NCBI GenBank assembly: GCA_947069175.1
Contig: CAMTDV010000002.1
Span: 10,346,988 to 10,410,987, forward strand
Reading direction: 5' to 3'
Length of the DNA: 64,000 bases
Source: Scalesia atractyloides
Taxonomy: Eukaryota > Streptophyta > Magnoliopsida > Asterales > Asteraceae
Numbering within the stretch: position 1 is the stretch's first letter; each line of letters opens with the position of its first letter. A program made the position numbers and the translations under genes. Of the stretch, positions 22,454-33,390 are shown in pieces. Under the pieces are notes generated by a model. The model saw only the letters and a list, made by a program, of their open reading frames with translations, was not told where the DNA came from and did no database searches.

Positions 22454-24472
22454 TTGGCTGGTTATTATCGCCGTTTCATTTCAAACTTCTCTCGCATTGC
22501 TGTACCACTCACGGCTTTAACTCATAAAGGAAAACCCTTCATATGGGGACCCAAACAAGAAGAAGCCTTCCAAACCCTTAAACAAAAACTCTGTGATGCA
22601 CCAATCCTCACTCTCCCTGAAGGTTATGATGACTTCGTGGTTTATTGCGACGCGTCAGGGCAAGGACTAGGCTGTGTTCTAATGCAAAGAGGAAAGGTGA
22701 TAGCTTATGCTTCTAGACAACTCAAAACTCATGAGAAGAACTACACCACCCACGACCTAGAACTTGGAGCCATTGTGTTCGCTCTTAAGATATGGAGACA
22801 TTATCTCTACGGTACTAAGTGTGAAATATACACTGACCACAAGAGTCTTCAACATATATTCAACCAAAAGGAGTTAAACATGAGGCAACGAAGATGGGTC
22901 GAACTTCTAAATGACTACGACTGTGAAATTCGGTACCACCCTGGCAAGGCAAATGTGGTGGCTGATGCACTCAGTCGAAAGGATTATGCGAACTCCATTC
23001 GTCTTCTATGTTCGCAAATCATAACTGACATTAAAGATCAAATTCGAGAAGCCCAACATGTTTCAGTAACGGAAGACGACGTACGAAAAGAGCTGTCATG
23101 TGGAGCTGAACTTAAAATTGAAACTAAATCTGACGGTATTCTGTACTATCTAGATCGCATATGGATTCCTGACCACAACAACCTTCGTGAATTTCTTATG
23201 AATGAGGCTCACAAAACACGATACTCTATACATCCAGGAGCCGATAAGATGTATCAAGACCTTCGATACACCTATTGGTGGCCTGGAATGAAAAAGGATA
23301 TTGCTGTTTTTGTTTCCAAGTGCCTTACATGTTCCAAGGTGAAAGCTGAACACCAAAGACCCTCAGGACTTCTGGTCCAACTTGAAATACCTGTATGTAA
23401 GTGGGAAAACATAACCATGGACTTCATTACCGGGTTACCTCGCACCTCTGGTGGGTATGACACTATATGGGTAATCATTGATCGTCTTACAAAATCAGCT
23501 CACTTAATTCCTATCCGCGAAGATTTCAAGAACGAAAAGCTAGCTCGTGTCTACATCAGCGAAATCGTAAGCCGACATGGTGTACCGTTAAGCATTATTT
23601 CAGATCATGATGGTCGTTTCACTTCACGAACATGGCAAGCAGTACAAGCCGCTTTGGGTACACGATTAGATCTCAGTACCGCTTATCATCCTCAAACTGA
23701 TGGACAATCTGAACGCACCATTCAAACTCTTGAAGATATGCTTCGAGCATGTGTCATAGACTTCAAGGGAAATTGGGACGCTCATCTACCATTAGTTGAA
23801 TTTTCGTACAACAACAGCTATCATTCTAGTATCGGCATGGCACCTTTTGAAGCTTTATATGGTCGTAAGTGCCGATCTCCAGTATGTTGGCACGAAATTG
23901 GGGAAGCTCAAATGACCGGTCCGGAATTGATTCAAGAAACCACAGACAAGATCCATCAAATTCGAAACAATCTTCTAGCGGCTCAAAGTCGTCAAAAGAG
24001 TTATGCAGATAAACGACGAAAGCCTTTGGAGTTTAACATTGGTGATCATGTACTTTTAAAAGTATCACCGTGGATGGGAGTAGTTCGTTTTGGCCAAAAA
24101 GGCAAGCTGGCACCACGCTACGTAGGACCTTTCAAGATACTCGAAAGAGTAGGACCTGTAGCATATAAGCTTGATCTACCAGAAGAACTCAACAGAATTC
24201 ACCCCACATTCCACGTATCAAACTTGAAGAAGTGCCTCGCTGATGAGAACCTCCATATTCCTCTGGAAGATATTCAGATTGATGAATCTATGCATTTTAT
24301 TGAAAGACCAGTAGAGATCATGGACTTCGGGGAAAAACGTCTAAGACGAAGTCGCATTCCAATTGTTAGGGTACGCTGGGAGTCGAAACGGGGACCTGAG
24401 TTTACTTGGAAACGTGAAGACTCAATGCGCGAGAAATACCCGCATCTTTTTCCTACTACTACTACTATTTAA
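22454..24472 (+). CDS. Element B RNase H - integrase - chromodomain-like ORF (672 codons)
   Basis: Longest open frame in the window. Residues 1-30: RT thumb (AGYYRRFISNFSRIAVPL). About 35-160: RNase H with VVYCDASGQGLGCVLMQ and YTDHKSLQHIF. About 250-300: integrase zinc finger, H-x6-H (HKTRYSIH) and CLTC. About 315-475: integrase core with MDFITGLP, SDHDGRF and QSERTIQ supplying D, D and E. About 555-600: GPF-type module (RYVGPFKILERVG). About 615-668: chromodomain-like ERPVEIMDFGEKRLRR...WKREDSMREKYPHLF, which in chromoviruses targets insertion to heterochromatin. The stop at 24470-24472 overlaps the pre-PPT inverted repeat. It is part of a broken polyprotein, so it is not expected to be made alone. 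Confidence 0.9.
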   Translation: MAGYYRRFISNFSRIAVPLTALTHKGKPFIWGPKQEEAFQTLKQKLCDAPILTLPEGYDDFVVYCDASGQGLGCVLMQRGKVIAYASRQLKTHEKNYTTHDLELGAIVFALKIWRHYLYGTKCEIYTDHKSLQHIFNQKELNMRQRRWVELLNDYDCEIRYHPGKANVVADALSRKDYANSIRLLCSQIITDIKDQIREAQHVSVTEDDVRKELSCGAELKIETKSDGILYYLDRIWIPDHNNLREFLMNEAHKTRYSIHPGADKMYQDLRYTYWWPGMKKDIAVFVSKCLTCSKVKAEHQRPSGLLVQLEIPVCKWENITMDFITGLPRTSGGYDTIWVIIDRLTKSAHLIPIREDFKNEKLARVYISEIVSRHGVPLSIISDHDGRFTSRTWQAVQAALGTRLDLSTAYHPQTDGQSERTIQTLEDMLRACVIDFKGNWDAHLPLVEFSYNNSYHSSIGMAPFEALYGRKCRSPVCWHEIGEAQMTGPELIQETTDKIHQIRNNLLAAQSRQKSYADKRRKPLEFNIGDHVLLKVSPWMGVVRFGQKGKLAPRYVGPFKILERVGPVAYKLDLPEELNRIHPTFHVSNLKKCLADENLHIPLEDIQIDESMHFIERPVEIMDFGEKRLRRSRIPIVRVRWESKRGPEFTWKREDSMREKYPHLFPTTTTI

Positions 24473-24506
24473 ATTTCGGGACGAAATTCCTAAAAGTAGG
24501 GGATAC
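24471..24506 (+). promoter_or_regulatory. Inverted repeat and polypurine tract of element B
   Basis: AAATTTCG-GGA-CGAAATTC (7 of 8 pairs) then AAAAGTAGGGGATAC directly before LTR TGTAAC. Equivalent blocks precede the LTRs of C, D and E. Confidence 0.7.
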
Positions 24507-24690
24507 TGTAACATTTGTCAAAAACGGGTTTTCCAAACCGCTTCGTTTGTAATCGAATATCAAGTTATAAATGTTTCGTTGCGTATTTATGTCAAGTTTA
24601 AATTTTAATGATGCATAATTAATAAACAAACTAGAATATAAAAGTTATAATTGATAAAAAGTAAAAATAAAATAAATAAAATGAAAAACA

Positions 24691-24770
24691 GGCTGCCGGG
24701 ACTCGAACCCGGGTCAGCCGGAAAGACTCAAAGACTTAACACGCGCACTCATAACCACTCCGCCACTTGA
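24691..24770 (-). other. Antisense tRNA-like sequence in B 3' LTR
   Basis: Counterpart of 16514-16597 with an intact GGGTTCGAGTCC B box and TGGCGGAGTGGTT A-box region. Confidence 0.7.
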
Positions 24771-25600
24771 TGTTTTCTGTTAGTCCTAGGAATCAATTAA
24801 ACCTTATGTTCAACCATGAATCGATCTGTTTGCGCCAACTGTAACCGTAATCGGTTTTCCAAACGTCCTGGACGTTTGAGTGTTCGCGGTTTCTGTCAAT
24901 AACCGATACACCGACACCTCTAATCAATTTAGCTTTGAATGGACTTGAATTCAAGAGTTGATCGGTTTTAATAACCGAAAACCTGCATTTTCTGAATTAC
25001 TCCAATCATAGTCCCCTCTCGCGACTCAAACACATCTGCAGACCTTCAAATTTCACTTTCGCACTACTTTCAGTTCGTCGGAAAAGCTATTTGAACTCGC
25101 CGGACTTTCGCCGGAAAACCGTGTCTTCCATTAAATCAGTAAGTCTCTCATTTCTTTCATCGTCTATCAGTTGTTAAGCTATTGCTAATTCAAACCCTTC
25201 AATCGAAATCAGTTTCAGACGTCGATATCGGATAATTCACTCTCGCCGGAAAACTTCTGAAAGTTCCCAATTCTCGCTGTGAAACGGTATAGCCTTTTAA
25301 ATCTTCTGGTAATTCTTGTTCAGTGTTTTAATTCCGCATCTAGCTAATCAAACTTGTTAATCTGTCCGCTCAGACGAAATCCGTAAAAACAGAGCCGACG
25401 ACTTCGCCGGAATTCTGAGATAAATCGTTTCTCCGGTATTTTTACTTCCGAAATCTTCTCTGCCATTTCATTTTAGTCATTTGAATATTTGTCTATCGAA
25501 TTAATCAAGAATCAATAGAGTAATCGTAGTCTGTGATTCTGTAACGAAGAAGACGAAGTTAGGTTGTTTATAAGTTTAATATAATTTGGATATTATCTCG

Positions 25601-26015
25601 GGTTAGACACACAGTCCAGCGGTGGACTGTGTGCACACATATATCACACGCCGCGAGTTCGATCCTTGACACACACGTATGCTCTGTAATAAAGATGTTT
25701 TATTTTTTTAACTGAACCGGATTAACTCACGGTAGATGTTAAGTATAATAAAAATCGGTATATTAACCAGGTTAGACACACAGTCCAGCGGTGGACTGTG
25801 TGCAACACTAACCCATAGGTCCCGGGTTCGAGACCTGTTGCACACTCCGGCTCGATGATTAAAACCCTTTTTGAAAATAAAAGAATTTTGAATAAACTAA
25901 AATAGTATAGAAATATAATTAAAAACAGAATTATTTCGGGTTAGACACGTAGCTCAGTTGGTAGAGCTGCGTGCACGCGTACGGGAGGTCTCGGGTTCGA
26001 GTCCTGCCCGGCGCA
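25601..26015 (+). other. Array of three tRNA-like modules in B 3' LTR, 169-bp spacing
   Basis: Counterparts start at 25601, 25770 and 25939, keeping exactly 169-bp spacing. Module 3 reads GAGCTGCGTG where the 5' LTR has GAGCTGTGTG, which makes its extended hairpin stem slightly better. Confidence 0.8.
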
Positions 26016-26035
26016 TACACACACACAATAGAACC

Positions 26036-26097
26036 GGTCAAACAGTCAATAGTCACAGTCAAACAGTCAACGGTCAATGGTCAACGCAAAAGTCAAC
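26036..26097 (+). promoter_or_regulatory. GTCAA (W-box core) cluster in B 3' LTR
   Basis: Same cluster as at 17867-17920, with eight GTCAA/GTCAC words. Confidence 0.45.
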
Positions 26098-26540
26098 ATT
26101 TTTTTTATATTTTTATTTATTTAATTTAATTTAAAAATCAATTAAAAATACTTAAAAATAATGTTTTTAAAGATAGGAAATAGCCTTAAACTCACAAAAT
26201 GTTTCTAAAAACCTTATTAAAATTATTAATAAAATCCACTCATTTACTATACCTTCCGTTATTATTTAGGTTAGTTAATCCTCGTTGATCAATCCTTCAA
26301 ACTCGTGCGCATTTCATCATCTTCAACCGAACGCACCCAATGTGAGTGAATCTTTATAAATTCCCCGTTTTAATCACGTCTTTGGGGTGTATCATGTTTC
26401 TTACCATTTATTATATTTAAATCATTGTGTATACATCATATCATGAACAAATGTGTATTCAGCTTGTATCAGCTGTTTGTGTGGTTATTGTTTAGATTTA
26501 ATTTATTATTTTCAGTACATGCAATATCATAGGCCGCCAC

Positions 26541-26690
26541 TCCCCATTACATTATGAGCGTTGAGTAGTTCCCCATTACATTATGAGCGTGAACCGGGCG
26601 TTGCCAACATACGATCGGCTCCGTTTGATTGAGCCTTGATCGCACAGACATTCATCATAGGCCGTCAGTTCCCCATTACATTATGAGCGT
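26541..26690 (+). repeat. CCCCATTACATTATGAGCGT repeats in B 3' LTR
   Basis: Same three-copy block as in the 5' LTR, with the inverted repeat at 26613-26641. Confidence 0.85.
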
Positions 26691-27168
26691 GAACGTGACG
26701 TTGCCAACATATACAGTTTCATTCATGTTATATATTCGTGCAAGTTCATATGTTATTGTATGTTATGGTTTGTGGTCGTTATTGTTATGGTATGATTATT
26801 TACATTTGCTCATATATGACTATTGCATAATTTTTCCTTGATAAAGATAACAAGAAATCAATAATAAATGTTTATCTAACAAGGTTCACTCGCCAACTTA
26901 TGTTGACCCAAAAACCCTATTTTTACACATGATACAGGTGATCCAGCCGCAGCAAGAAACACATAGGATTGGCTTAGAAGAATAAACTGGTTTAGAGCTT
27001 GGATTGTTTAGTGGATTATTTTTCTTTGTATTTGTATGAACATGTTTGGATTATTGCGGATGTAATTTTGACTTAAATAAATATGAAACATATTAATAAA
27101 TATCATGAGCTTTGGTGATAACCCAATTATGCCCCGACTCTTATTCCGCTGCGGGTCGGGGTGTGACA

Positions 27169-27173
27169 AAGAC
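27169..27173. repeat. Target-site duplication of element B, right copy (AAGAC)
   Basis: Exact copy of 16324-16328. Removing one copy together with 16329-27168 restores the copia gag frame across the junction. Confidence 0.95.
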
Positions 27174-27816
27174 GAACCATAAGATCTTCAATGGTCATTT
27201 CCTTTCGCTTATGCTTAAGGTAATTCTTGAAGTCGACCCAACTAGGAGGCAACTTTTTAACAATTGCTGCCACTTGGAATGTTTCACTAAGATTCATTCC
27301 TTCAGACAAGATGTCACTAAGAATAATCTGCAATTCTTGAACTTGACTCATAACAATCTTTGAATCAATCATTTTATAATCCAAAAATCTAGCCATAACA
27401 TACTTTTTAGTACCCGCATCCTCGGTCTTGTATTTGCGTTCCAACGAATCCCATAATCCTTTGGCAGTTGGAACCTTTAGATACATGTTATACAATGCAT
27501 CTGACAAGCCGTTCAACACATAGTTGCGACATAGGTACTCAGAATGTTTCTATGCATCAACAGCACTCACTGATTGAACATCAGATGTCCCTTCTGCGAG
27601 AACAAGAGGGGATCCAGTCAGAAACCTCGCAAGGTTTAGAGTCGTCAAATAGAACAACATCTTCTGTTGCCATCTCTAAAAATTTAAACTAGAACACTTC
27701 TCTGGTTTTTCAGCATGGTTAGCAACCGTTTGAGCCGTTTGGGTACTAACTAATGGTCCCATGGTAGTGGATGTGGATCCAACAGTGGTTGATGTGTTTG
27801 CTTGAGCAATAGCCAT
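27174..27816 (-). pseudogene. Copia gag N-terminal part
   Basis: The frame starts at ATG 27814-27816 (MAIAQANTSTTVG) and continues through LNGLSDALYNMYLKVPTAK, LWDSLERKYKTEDAGTKKY, DILSEGMNLSETFQVAAIV and LPPSWVDFKNYLKHK, the plant copia gag (UBN2/DUF4219-like) pattern. Two in-frame stops near 27690 and 27550 interrupt it. The coding sequence stops at 27174, where element B was inserted after IEDLMVRL, and continues at 16323. Confidence 0.85.
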
Positions 27817-27973
27817 TTCTGAAACAAGAGAAAAAAATCAGTTTATAGTAGAAACAAGTTGGTTTACAAAAAACCAATGCAAACTACAAAAGTTTTGCAA
27901 TACTCAACAGAAACACTTTATAAAAATTTTAAAAACCAAAACAGTAAACGGGTTTTAAAATCTGTTTTAAGCT

Positions 27974-28623
27974 TGTAGGACAACTGTTCACGAAATTAAA
28001 AGATTAACAATTTTATTAATCATATTCGAATTACAATACATAAGCAGGAACTGAAATTGATAGAAAACAAAAAACAATACAACCTGAACAGAAAACAAAT
28101 TACAAAGAAATAAGGAAAAATAAAACAGAGGTGATTGAGGCACATGAAGACACACTTCTTAAAACAGATTTCGGGTCACCCAGGTAAACCCTTCTGTTTC
28201 CCAGGGTACAACAGCCTAAGCAGATTGTACTGCCGGGATTAGCCAAGCACCCGAAAAAGTACATGAAACAAGAGAGTGCAGTGAATCAAAGTTAGAAAAA
28301 TTTTTAGTACTGTGTGTTGCATCCACCATACGATTTTCAGTGTGTCTCAAAACAAAGCCCACCGCCCTCGTCCTGTCCCCGAACTCGGGCGCGGGTGCGT
28401 GTCGGGTGCTTCGCACCCTCCTGGCTGCCACTGAGTGTAACTTGTCACATAAGAATACATTCGTGTAGGGAATTATAGATATAAATCAACAAAAGATTTA
28501 TCTCTCCACCAATGTGGGACAAACACAACTTCCAACACATTAAAGTTCCAACACACAATTAAAGCTTATGATCTCTCATTCATTTTGGTTTAATCACTAA
28601 ATTATTTATCATAATTTCCAATA
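27974..28623 (-). repeat. 5' LTR of the copia element (650 bp)
   Basis: Matches 11491-12422 with an internal deletion of about 260 bp after TCAAAACAAAGC. The sequence next to it (27817-27973) is the untranslated leader. I could not recognise a standard tRNA-Met primer site there. Confidence 0.85.
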
Positions 28624-29139
28624 TAAACAAGTATAAAAACATTTCATAATTAGAAACCTGTATTTCCCTAAAAAGAGGATAAAAGTTATAAAAAATGGGA
28701 CCATACCTAACGGGTATATATAGAGTTTATAGTTCAATGCCCTATCATTTGAAACCATTTCCAACAAGATTATATTGAACCGAATCGGTTCCAACCCTAT
28801 TTAAGAGAATTATCTAGAGTGAATATAACCTTATAATTATTCCTTAGAAGCGGTTAGGCCACTTTTTGAACTTTGTGGTCATGTCACTTCACCATAATAT
28901 ATCTAAAATTAACACAAAATGATATTAAAAAATGTTTTATTTGTTTGTCTTCAATCAAAACTTAGCTTTAATATTTTATTTGTTTCTCTCTCTTATTAAA
29001 ATGCTATTATTGGTTTGTCTAACGTTCTTATAAAAATATTAGTATTATTTTCTTTTATACTTTTTGGCCTTTTTGGACTTGAGCCTGAGTTGCCTGAGTT
29101 GAAGTTGGCTTGACACGGTCAATCGCTAAGAAACCCTAG
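28624..29139. other. Non-coding spacer right of the copia element
   Basis: AT-rich, no supported ORF or element end seen. Confidence 0.6.
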
Positions 29140-31500
29140 ACCATGGTTACTTTCGTAACTGTTGTAATGTGTATGTTATACAGCAAAGTAACAAGAGCCA
29201 AAATCACCTGCTGTTTTTTTCTACATGGTTTAAACACATGGAAAATGTTCATCACTTCATTTCGAACACCCTACACATATTTATACAAAAAATGTGGATC
29301 AACTTAACGTATAATTTAAGTTGATAAAATAAAAGATCAATACAATTACAATTTAATTTCACACTTACGAGGAGGCATCTATTACACGAGTATAGTATAA
29401 AGCTTTGCTGTCATGTTTATAAAACTAAGCGGATTGAGCCTCAAATAAGTATTCGCTCAAACATCATAGGCAGCAGATGATGAACGAAGGTTGGATCCAC
29501 TAGCAGGTTGCATGCAAACTATACACATGCAACCAGATCATGCATCCAGATCGATGCTTCTGTTGATCATTGTAACGTACAACGCCTATGAACGGTCAAC
29601 ATGTTATCAACAACTACCATGGGTTCTTCAGTTCCCTGCAGCATCATGAATCAGTCAATTATAATATTACTCAAAAACAGTACAAACAAAGATAGATGAG
29701 ACCGAACAAGAATTAAGGAATACTTACCATTGAATTTCCAACGCTATTTTTGTCAAACATTGGCAATGGAGCGATGCCCAGTAGGATTACAGACGCTTGC
29801 AGGAGCGGCGCTATAGACAACCAACAAGATACGTCTGATGATAAGAATGAATAAATTAGGGTTTAATTTATCAGTGTGGCTGAGGTGAAATTTTCAGATT
29901 TAACCCCTCGGTTTTACTCTCTGTCTATTAGTAACTCCATTCATTTTGTAATTTATAAAAGAGTAATTCTATTTAGTTGTGCAAAGTGTCACCATTTCAT
30001 AATCTAGTCCATTTTACTGTTTCTCTTTTGTGTTTTATCATGTCTAATAGTATATGTAGTTACCATATAATTCAAATTATGCATATTTACGTTAGGTTTC
30101 GTATCACATATACAATCGTCAACCCGTATTTCACAGATTTTGTTTCAAACACACATCCATGTACGTAAAGGATTAGACAGGTATGGCAACTATACTTCTC
30201 TAACATGGTTAGGTATATTTTTTAATTCACATAGCAATACCCTACTTGTTTGGCAGTTATATACATGTGTTAGGTGGAGATACAGGTGCATTACTTTAGC
30301 AACTACCATTAAAGAAGCACATGGCCGTTTCTTATTTTGTTTGTAGATTTAAGATTTCGATTTAGATCCTCTCAAAGATCCATGTTTCCATCCTTATAGT
30401 CAAATTCGAAATTTTCAGCCTTTTTCAAGATTTGAAGATACATTTATATGATTGTAAGAAGCTCATGATGTTTTTTTATTGCCATAAAACACATATGCAT
30501 AGTCAAGGTTGTTTTGCGAAATATGTAACACTAATATTGAGTCATGTTACGACTTTATGTTGTACGCATGAAGATTTTAAAGGGGTTGGTAAGGAGACAT
30601 CATGTATGTCTATTAAACCAGTTTCCTTCTTCAAAAACCCTAGTGATAAACACATCTTCTACTTCTAAAAAAGAAGAAAAAACATTTATAAAGCTACATC
30701 GAAAAAATGTTGACGGTTCCGCATGGCCTCTGTTTCGGCGAATATCCTCATTTCTTCCAAACCATACAATATCTGACCCGTTACCTACCTACGATTAGAA
30801 ACTAGATATATGCATCTCGACTTTAGATCCATTTCCTTATTCGGAAAACCCTAGTAATAAGCACATTTTATACTTAAAAATAAATGAAAAGAAAAATATC
30901 ATGTAATTTAGATGATCTTCATTAATACTAATAGGCTAGGAGTTTCTTTTCCTTTTTTCTTTACCTATATCTAATTTTATATATATAAGAAACTATCCTA
31001 CTACCACACCCCTGGTTTCGGAGGTGTAATCGAATAGTTGGATTTACACAAATACAAAACATTTTAGTGATAAACATAAAGGAAGTCTAAATGTTTATAT
31101 ATCTTGAATTACATAAGCTTGTCAAAGGCCTCCCAGTCCCAACTATTGATCTTTTCCAAAGTCACCTAATGGAAAGCTTCATATCCAGTATGGGTGGTAT
31201 CTCACAAAGTTCTGGTTCCTATCATTGGAAAGATCATAAGGCTTACTTCGAACCAGGTATTCAGATTTTTTGTCTAAAGACACGTGCCTAAAATGAGGCC
31301 GCAACGCGACACCCGCAAGTGATGTGTCATTATAGTTTATGGTATTTTTATGCTGCTTGTTGCCAGCCTTAAAACGACCGACAGGTGTTATATTAGGTAT
31401 ACGCTTCATGCTATTAATACGTGTTAAGCGATAGATATATTGGAATCGACAACTGTTGGTCCCTGAAAGGAACTTAGAGAAAGGTGATTTCAAGTTGTCA
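29140..31500 (-). repeat. Repeated gene-like segment, copy 2
   Basis: Direct repeat of 46335-48740 and inverted match to 2450-5860. On the minus strand the promoter-like block (TAAATTAGGGTTTAATTTA on plus, near 29858) precedes a short first exon (ATG TTT GAC..., about 29755) with GTAAGT donor and a second exon after CTGCAG at about 29640. That second exon hits a stop after about 26 codons (..LTVHRRCTLQ), so the frame that stays open in copy 1 is broken here. A 125-codon minus frame at 31179-31556 crosses the segment edge and has no known domain. Confidence 0.6.
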
Positions 31501-31885
31501 AATGCATAACGCATGTGCGAAATCCCTGTTTTACACACAACCAACCAAGAGCACAATCAATCAAAAAGAACAAATCACTCAAAAGTTTCTCAAGTGATTT
31601 TACAGAGTAACAATACACAATGTCCAAAATAAGCTCCAATACTCTCTCAAAATACACTCTTACAAAATGAATCCAACCTACTATATATATATATATATAT
31701 AGGCTATACTGTAGGACGACACACAAAGGCTGATAGGATCCACACGAAATAGACTTAAGTAACACAAAGGACTTCACGAACCCAATGTTCTTTGTGTGCT
31801 ATGTTTTTCGTGTGCCTTCATATGACGTCAATACTCCTTCCTGTGACATTTGGGAGATATAATGTAGCCTTTGCATGTGTACAAG
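31501..31885 (-). repeat. Copia-LTR-like fragment
   Basis: Matches 48770-49145 and 50190-50490. The last of these leads into a copia-type PPT, so this stretch is probably LTR-derived. It contains a TATATA run near 31680 and GAGAGTATTGGAGC on the minus strand. Confidence 0.5.
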
Positions 31886-32465
31886 TCAAAAGGACTTAAA
31901 AGTGACCCCAATAGGAAGCACCTAGGGCAATAGGATTCTCAGAGGATTTAAAGGAAGCATATAGGACAATACGATTCTCATAGGGCTTCAGTTGGTGAAC
32001 GAATTAGATCAATGGGAAGCATATTGGGCAATATAGTTCCCCTAGACCCAAAGTATAGGAAACCTATAGGGCAATATGGTTCCCCATAGGATTAACAAGA
32101 AGCGTATAGGGCAATACGTTTCCCATAGGGCTTCGGTTGGAGAACGAATTAATTCAATAGGAAGCGTATTGGGCAATATAGTTCCCCTAGACGCAAAGAA
32201 TAGGAAACGTATAGGGCAATATGGTTCCCATAGACCCAAAGTATATGAAGCGTATAGGACAATACAGTTCTCATAGGATTAACAGGAAACATATAGGGCA
32301 ATACGATTCCCATAGGGCTTTGGCTGGTGAACGAAATAACTCAGCGGGAAGTGTATTAGGGCAATATGGTTCCCCTAGACCCAAAGTATAGGAAGCGTAT
32401 AGGGCAATATGGTTCCGCTAGACCCAAAGTATAGGAAGCAAGCGTATAGGGCAATTCTCTAGTCC
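31886..32465. repeat. Tandem array of ~43-bp units, block 1
   Basis: Degenerate units of the form GGAAGCGTATAGGGCAATA followed by TGGTTCCCCTAGACCCAAAG, alternating with longer variants containing GGGCTTCGGTTGGTGAACGA. Long frames on both strands come from the repetition and are not genes. Confidence 0.9.
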
Positions 32466-32837
32466 CCTAGCGATGTCGTCGGAGGTGTGGTGTTACACTC
32501 AAAAAAGCCAACACCGATGTCTTGACTGTTAAACCACCGTATATATAGAGGATTGTTTATTGGCGGGATAGCCTAGAGTGTTGGTCGATACTTTGGTTGG
32601 GTCGAGGATATGTATCCTCCGCTGGCTACATACAAAGATTTGGACATGAGGTCGATGACAGGGATGAAAGTGGCGGTAGACATTCCTAATGTTGGTTATA
32701 GGTTGGTCGGGGCGAAACGTCAGGATTGGGCATGGCAGACGACGGTACATCACCCCCTTTCAGAGGTTAAGGATTCCTAGAGGATTAAAGGGAGCATCTA
32801 GGGCAATAGGATTCCTAGAGGATTAAAGGGAAGCATG
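32466..32837. other. Spacer between arrays 1 and 2
   Basis: Contains GGACATGAGGTCGATGACAG, GACATTCCTAATGTTGGTTA and the word GCAGACGACGGTACATCACC. Same spacer type as 33391-33900 and 49721-50150. The part around 32680-32755 matches 44452-44527 in inverted orientation. Confidence 0.7.
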
Positions 32838-33390
32838 TGTACAAGTCAAAAGGACTTAAAAGTGACCCCAATAGGAAGCATCTAGGGCAATAGGATTCCT
32901 AGAGGATTAAAGGGAAGCATATAGGACAATGCAATTCTCATAGGTCTTCGGTTGGTGAACGAATTAAATCAATGGGAAGCATATTGGGCAATATAGTTCC
33001 CTTAGACCGAAAGTATAGGAAACTTATAGGGCAATATGGTTCCCCATAGGATTAATAGGAAGCGTATAGGGCAATATGTTTCCCATAGGGCTTCGGTTGG
33101 TGAACGAATTAATTCAATGGGAAGCGTATTGGGCAATACAGTTCCCCTAGACCCAATGTATAGGAAGCGTATAGGGCAATGTGGTTCCCATAGACCCAAA
33201 GTATATGAAGCGTATAGGACAATACGGTTCTCATAGGATTAACACCAAACATATAGGGCAATACGATTCCCATAGGGCTTTGGCTGGTGAATGAATTAAC
33301 TCAACACGAAGTGTATTGGGCAATATGGTTTCCCTAGACCCAAAGTATAGGAAGCAAGCGTATAGGACAATACACTTTCTCTGGTCCCCT
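32838..33390. repeat. Tandem array of ~43-bp units, block 2
   Basis: Near copy of block 1 displaced by 960 bp (GCATGTGTACAAGTCAAAAG at 31873 and 32833), so array plus spacer were duplicated together. Confidence 0.9.

Larger units (their letters stand above)
16329..27168 (+). mobile_element. Element B: full-length Ty3/gypsy chromovirus-type retrotransposon
   Basis: Structure: LTR 16329-18990, PBS 18994, leader, gag, protease, RT, RNase H, integrase with C-terminal chromodomain-like region, PPT, LTR 24507-27168, flanked by AAGAC. The PR-RT-RH-IN order and the C-terminal domain place it among plant chromoviruses, most like Tekay/Del. By eye the two LTRs differ at roughly 40-50 positions, many of them C/T or G/A, so the insertion is fairly young even though the coding region already has about five frame breaks. 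Confidence 0.95.
24507..27168 (+). repeat. 3' LTR of element B (2662 bp)
   Basis: Near-identical to 16329-18990, with the same internal modules shifted by about 8.18 kb. It preserves some sites better, for example the antisense tRNA-like B box reads GGGTTCGAGTCC here while the 5' copy has a CTAG change. Confidence 0.95.
11491..28623 (-). mobile_element. Degenerate Ty1/copia retrotransposon, split by gypsy element B
   Basis: The element reads right to left: 5' LTR 27974-28623, gag from ATG at 27816, then (across the 10.8 kb insertion) gag end, protease, integrase, reverse transcriptase, RNase H, PPT and 3' LTR 11491-12422. The PR-IN-RT-RH order defines Ty1/copia. Without the nested element it is about 6.3 kb. 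The RNase H tail (DYVKSKDNIADPLTKGL) and the gag style suggest a Tork-like clade, but I am not certain. Stops, frameshifts and lost catalytic residues make it non-autonomous. I found no clear target duplication. Confidence 0.9.

Noticed and set aside
32042..32276. Overlapping ORFs on both strands in the 43-bp arrays (also 33002-33236 and 49298-49709)
   Set aside because: They arise from a repeat unit without stops. No domain, and present in opposite frames at once.
31886..33390. CRISPR-like array
   Set aside because: Units are contiguous and degenerate with no unique spacers, and the context is a plant genome.
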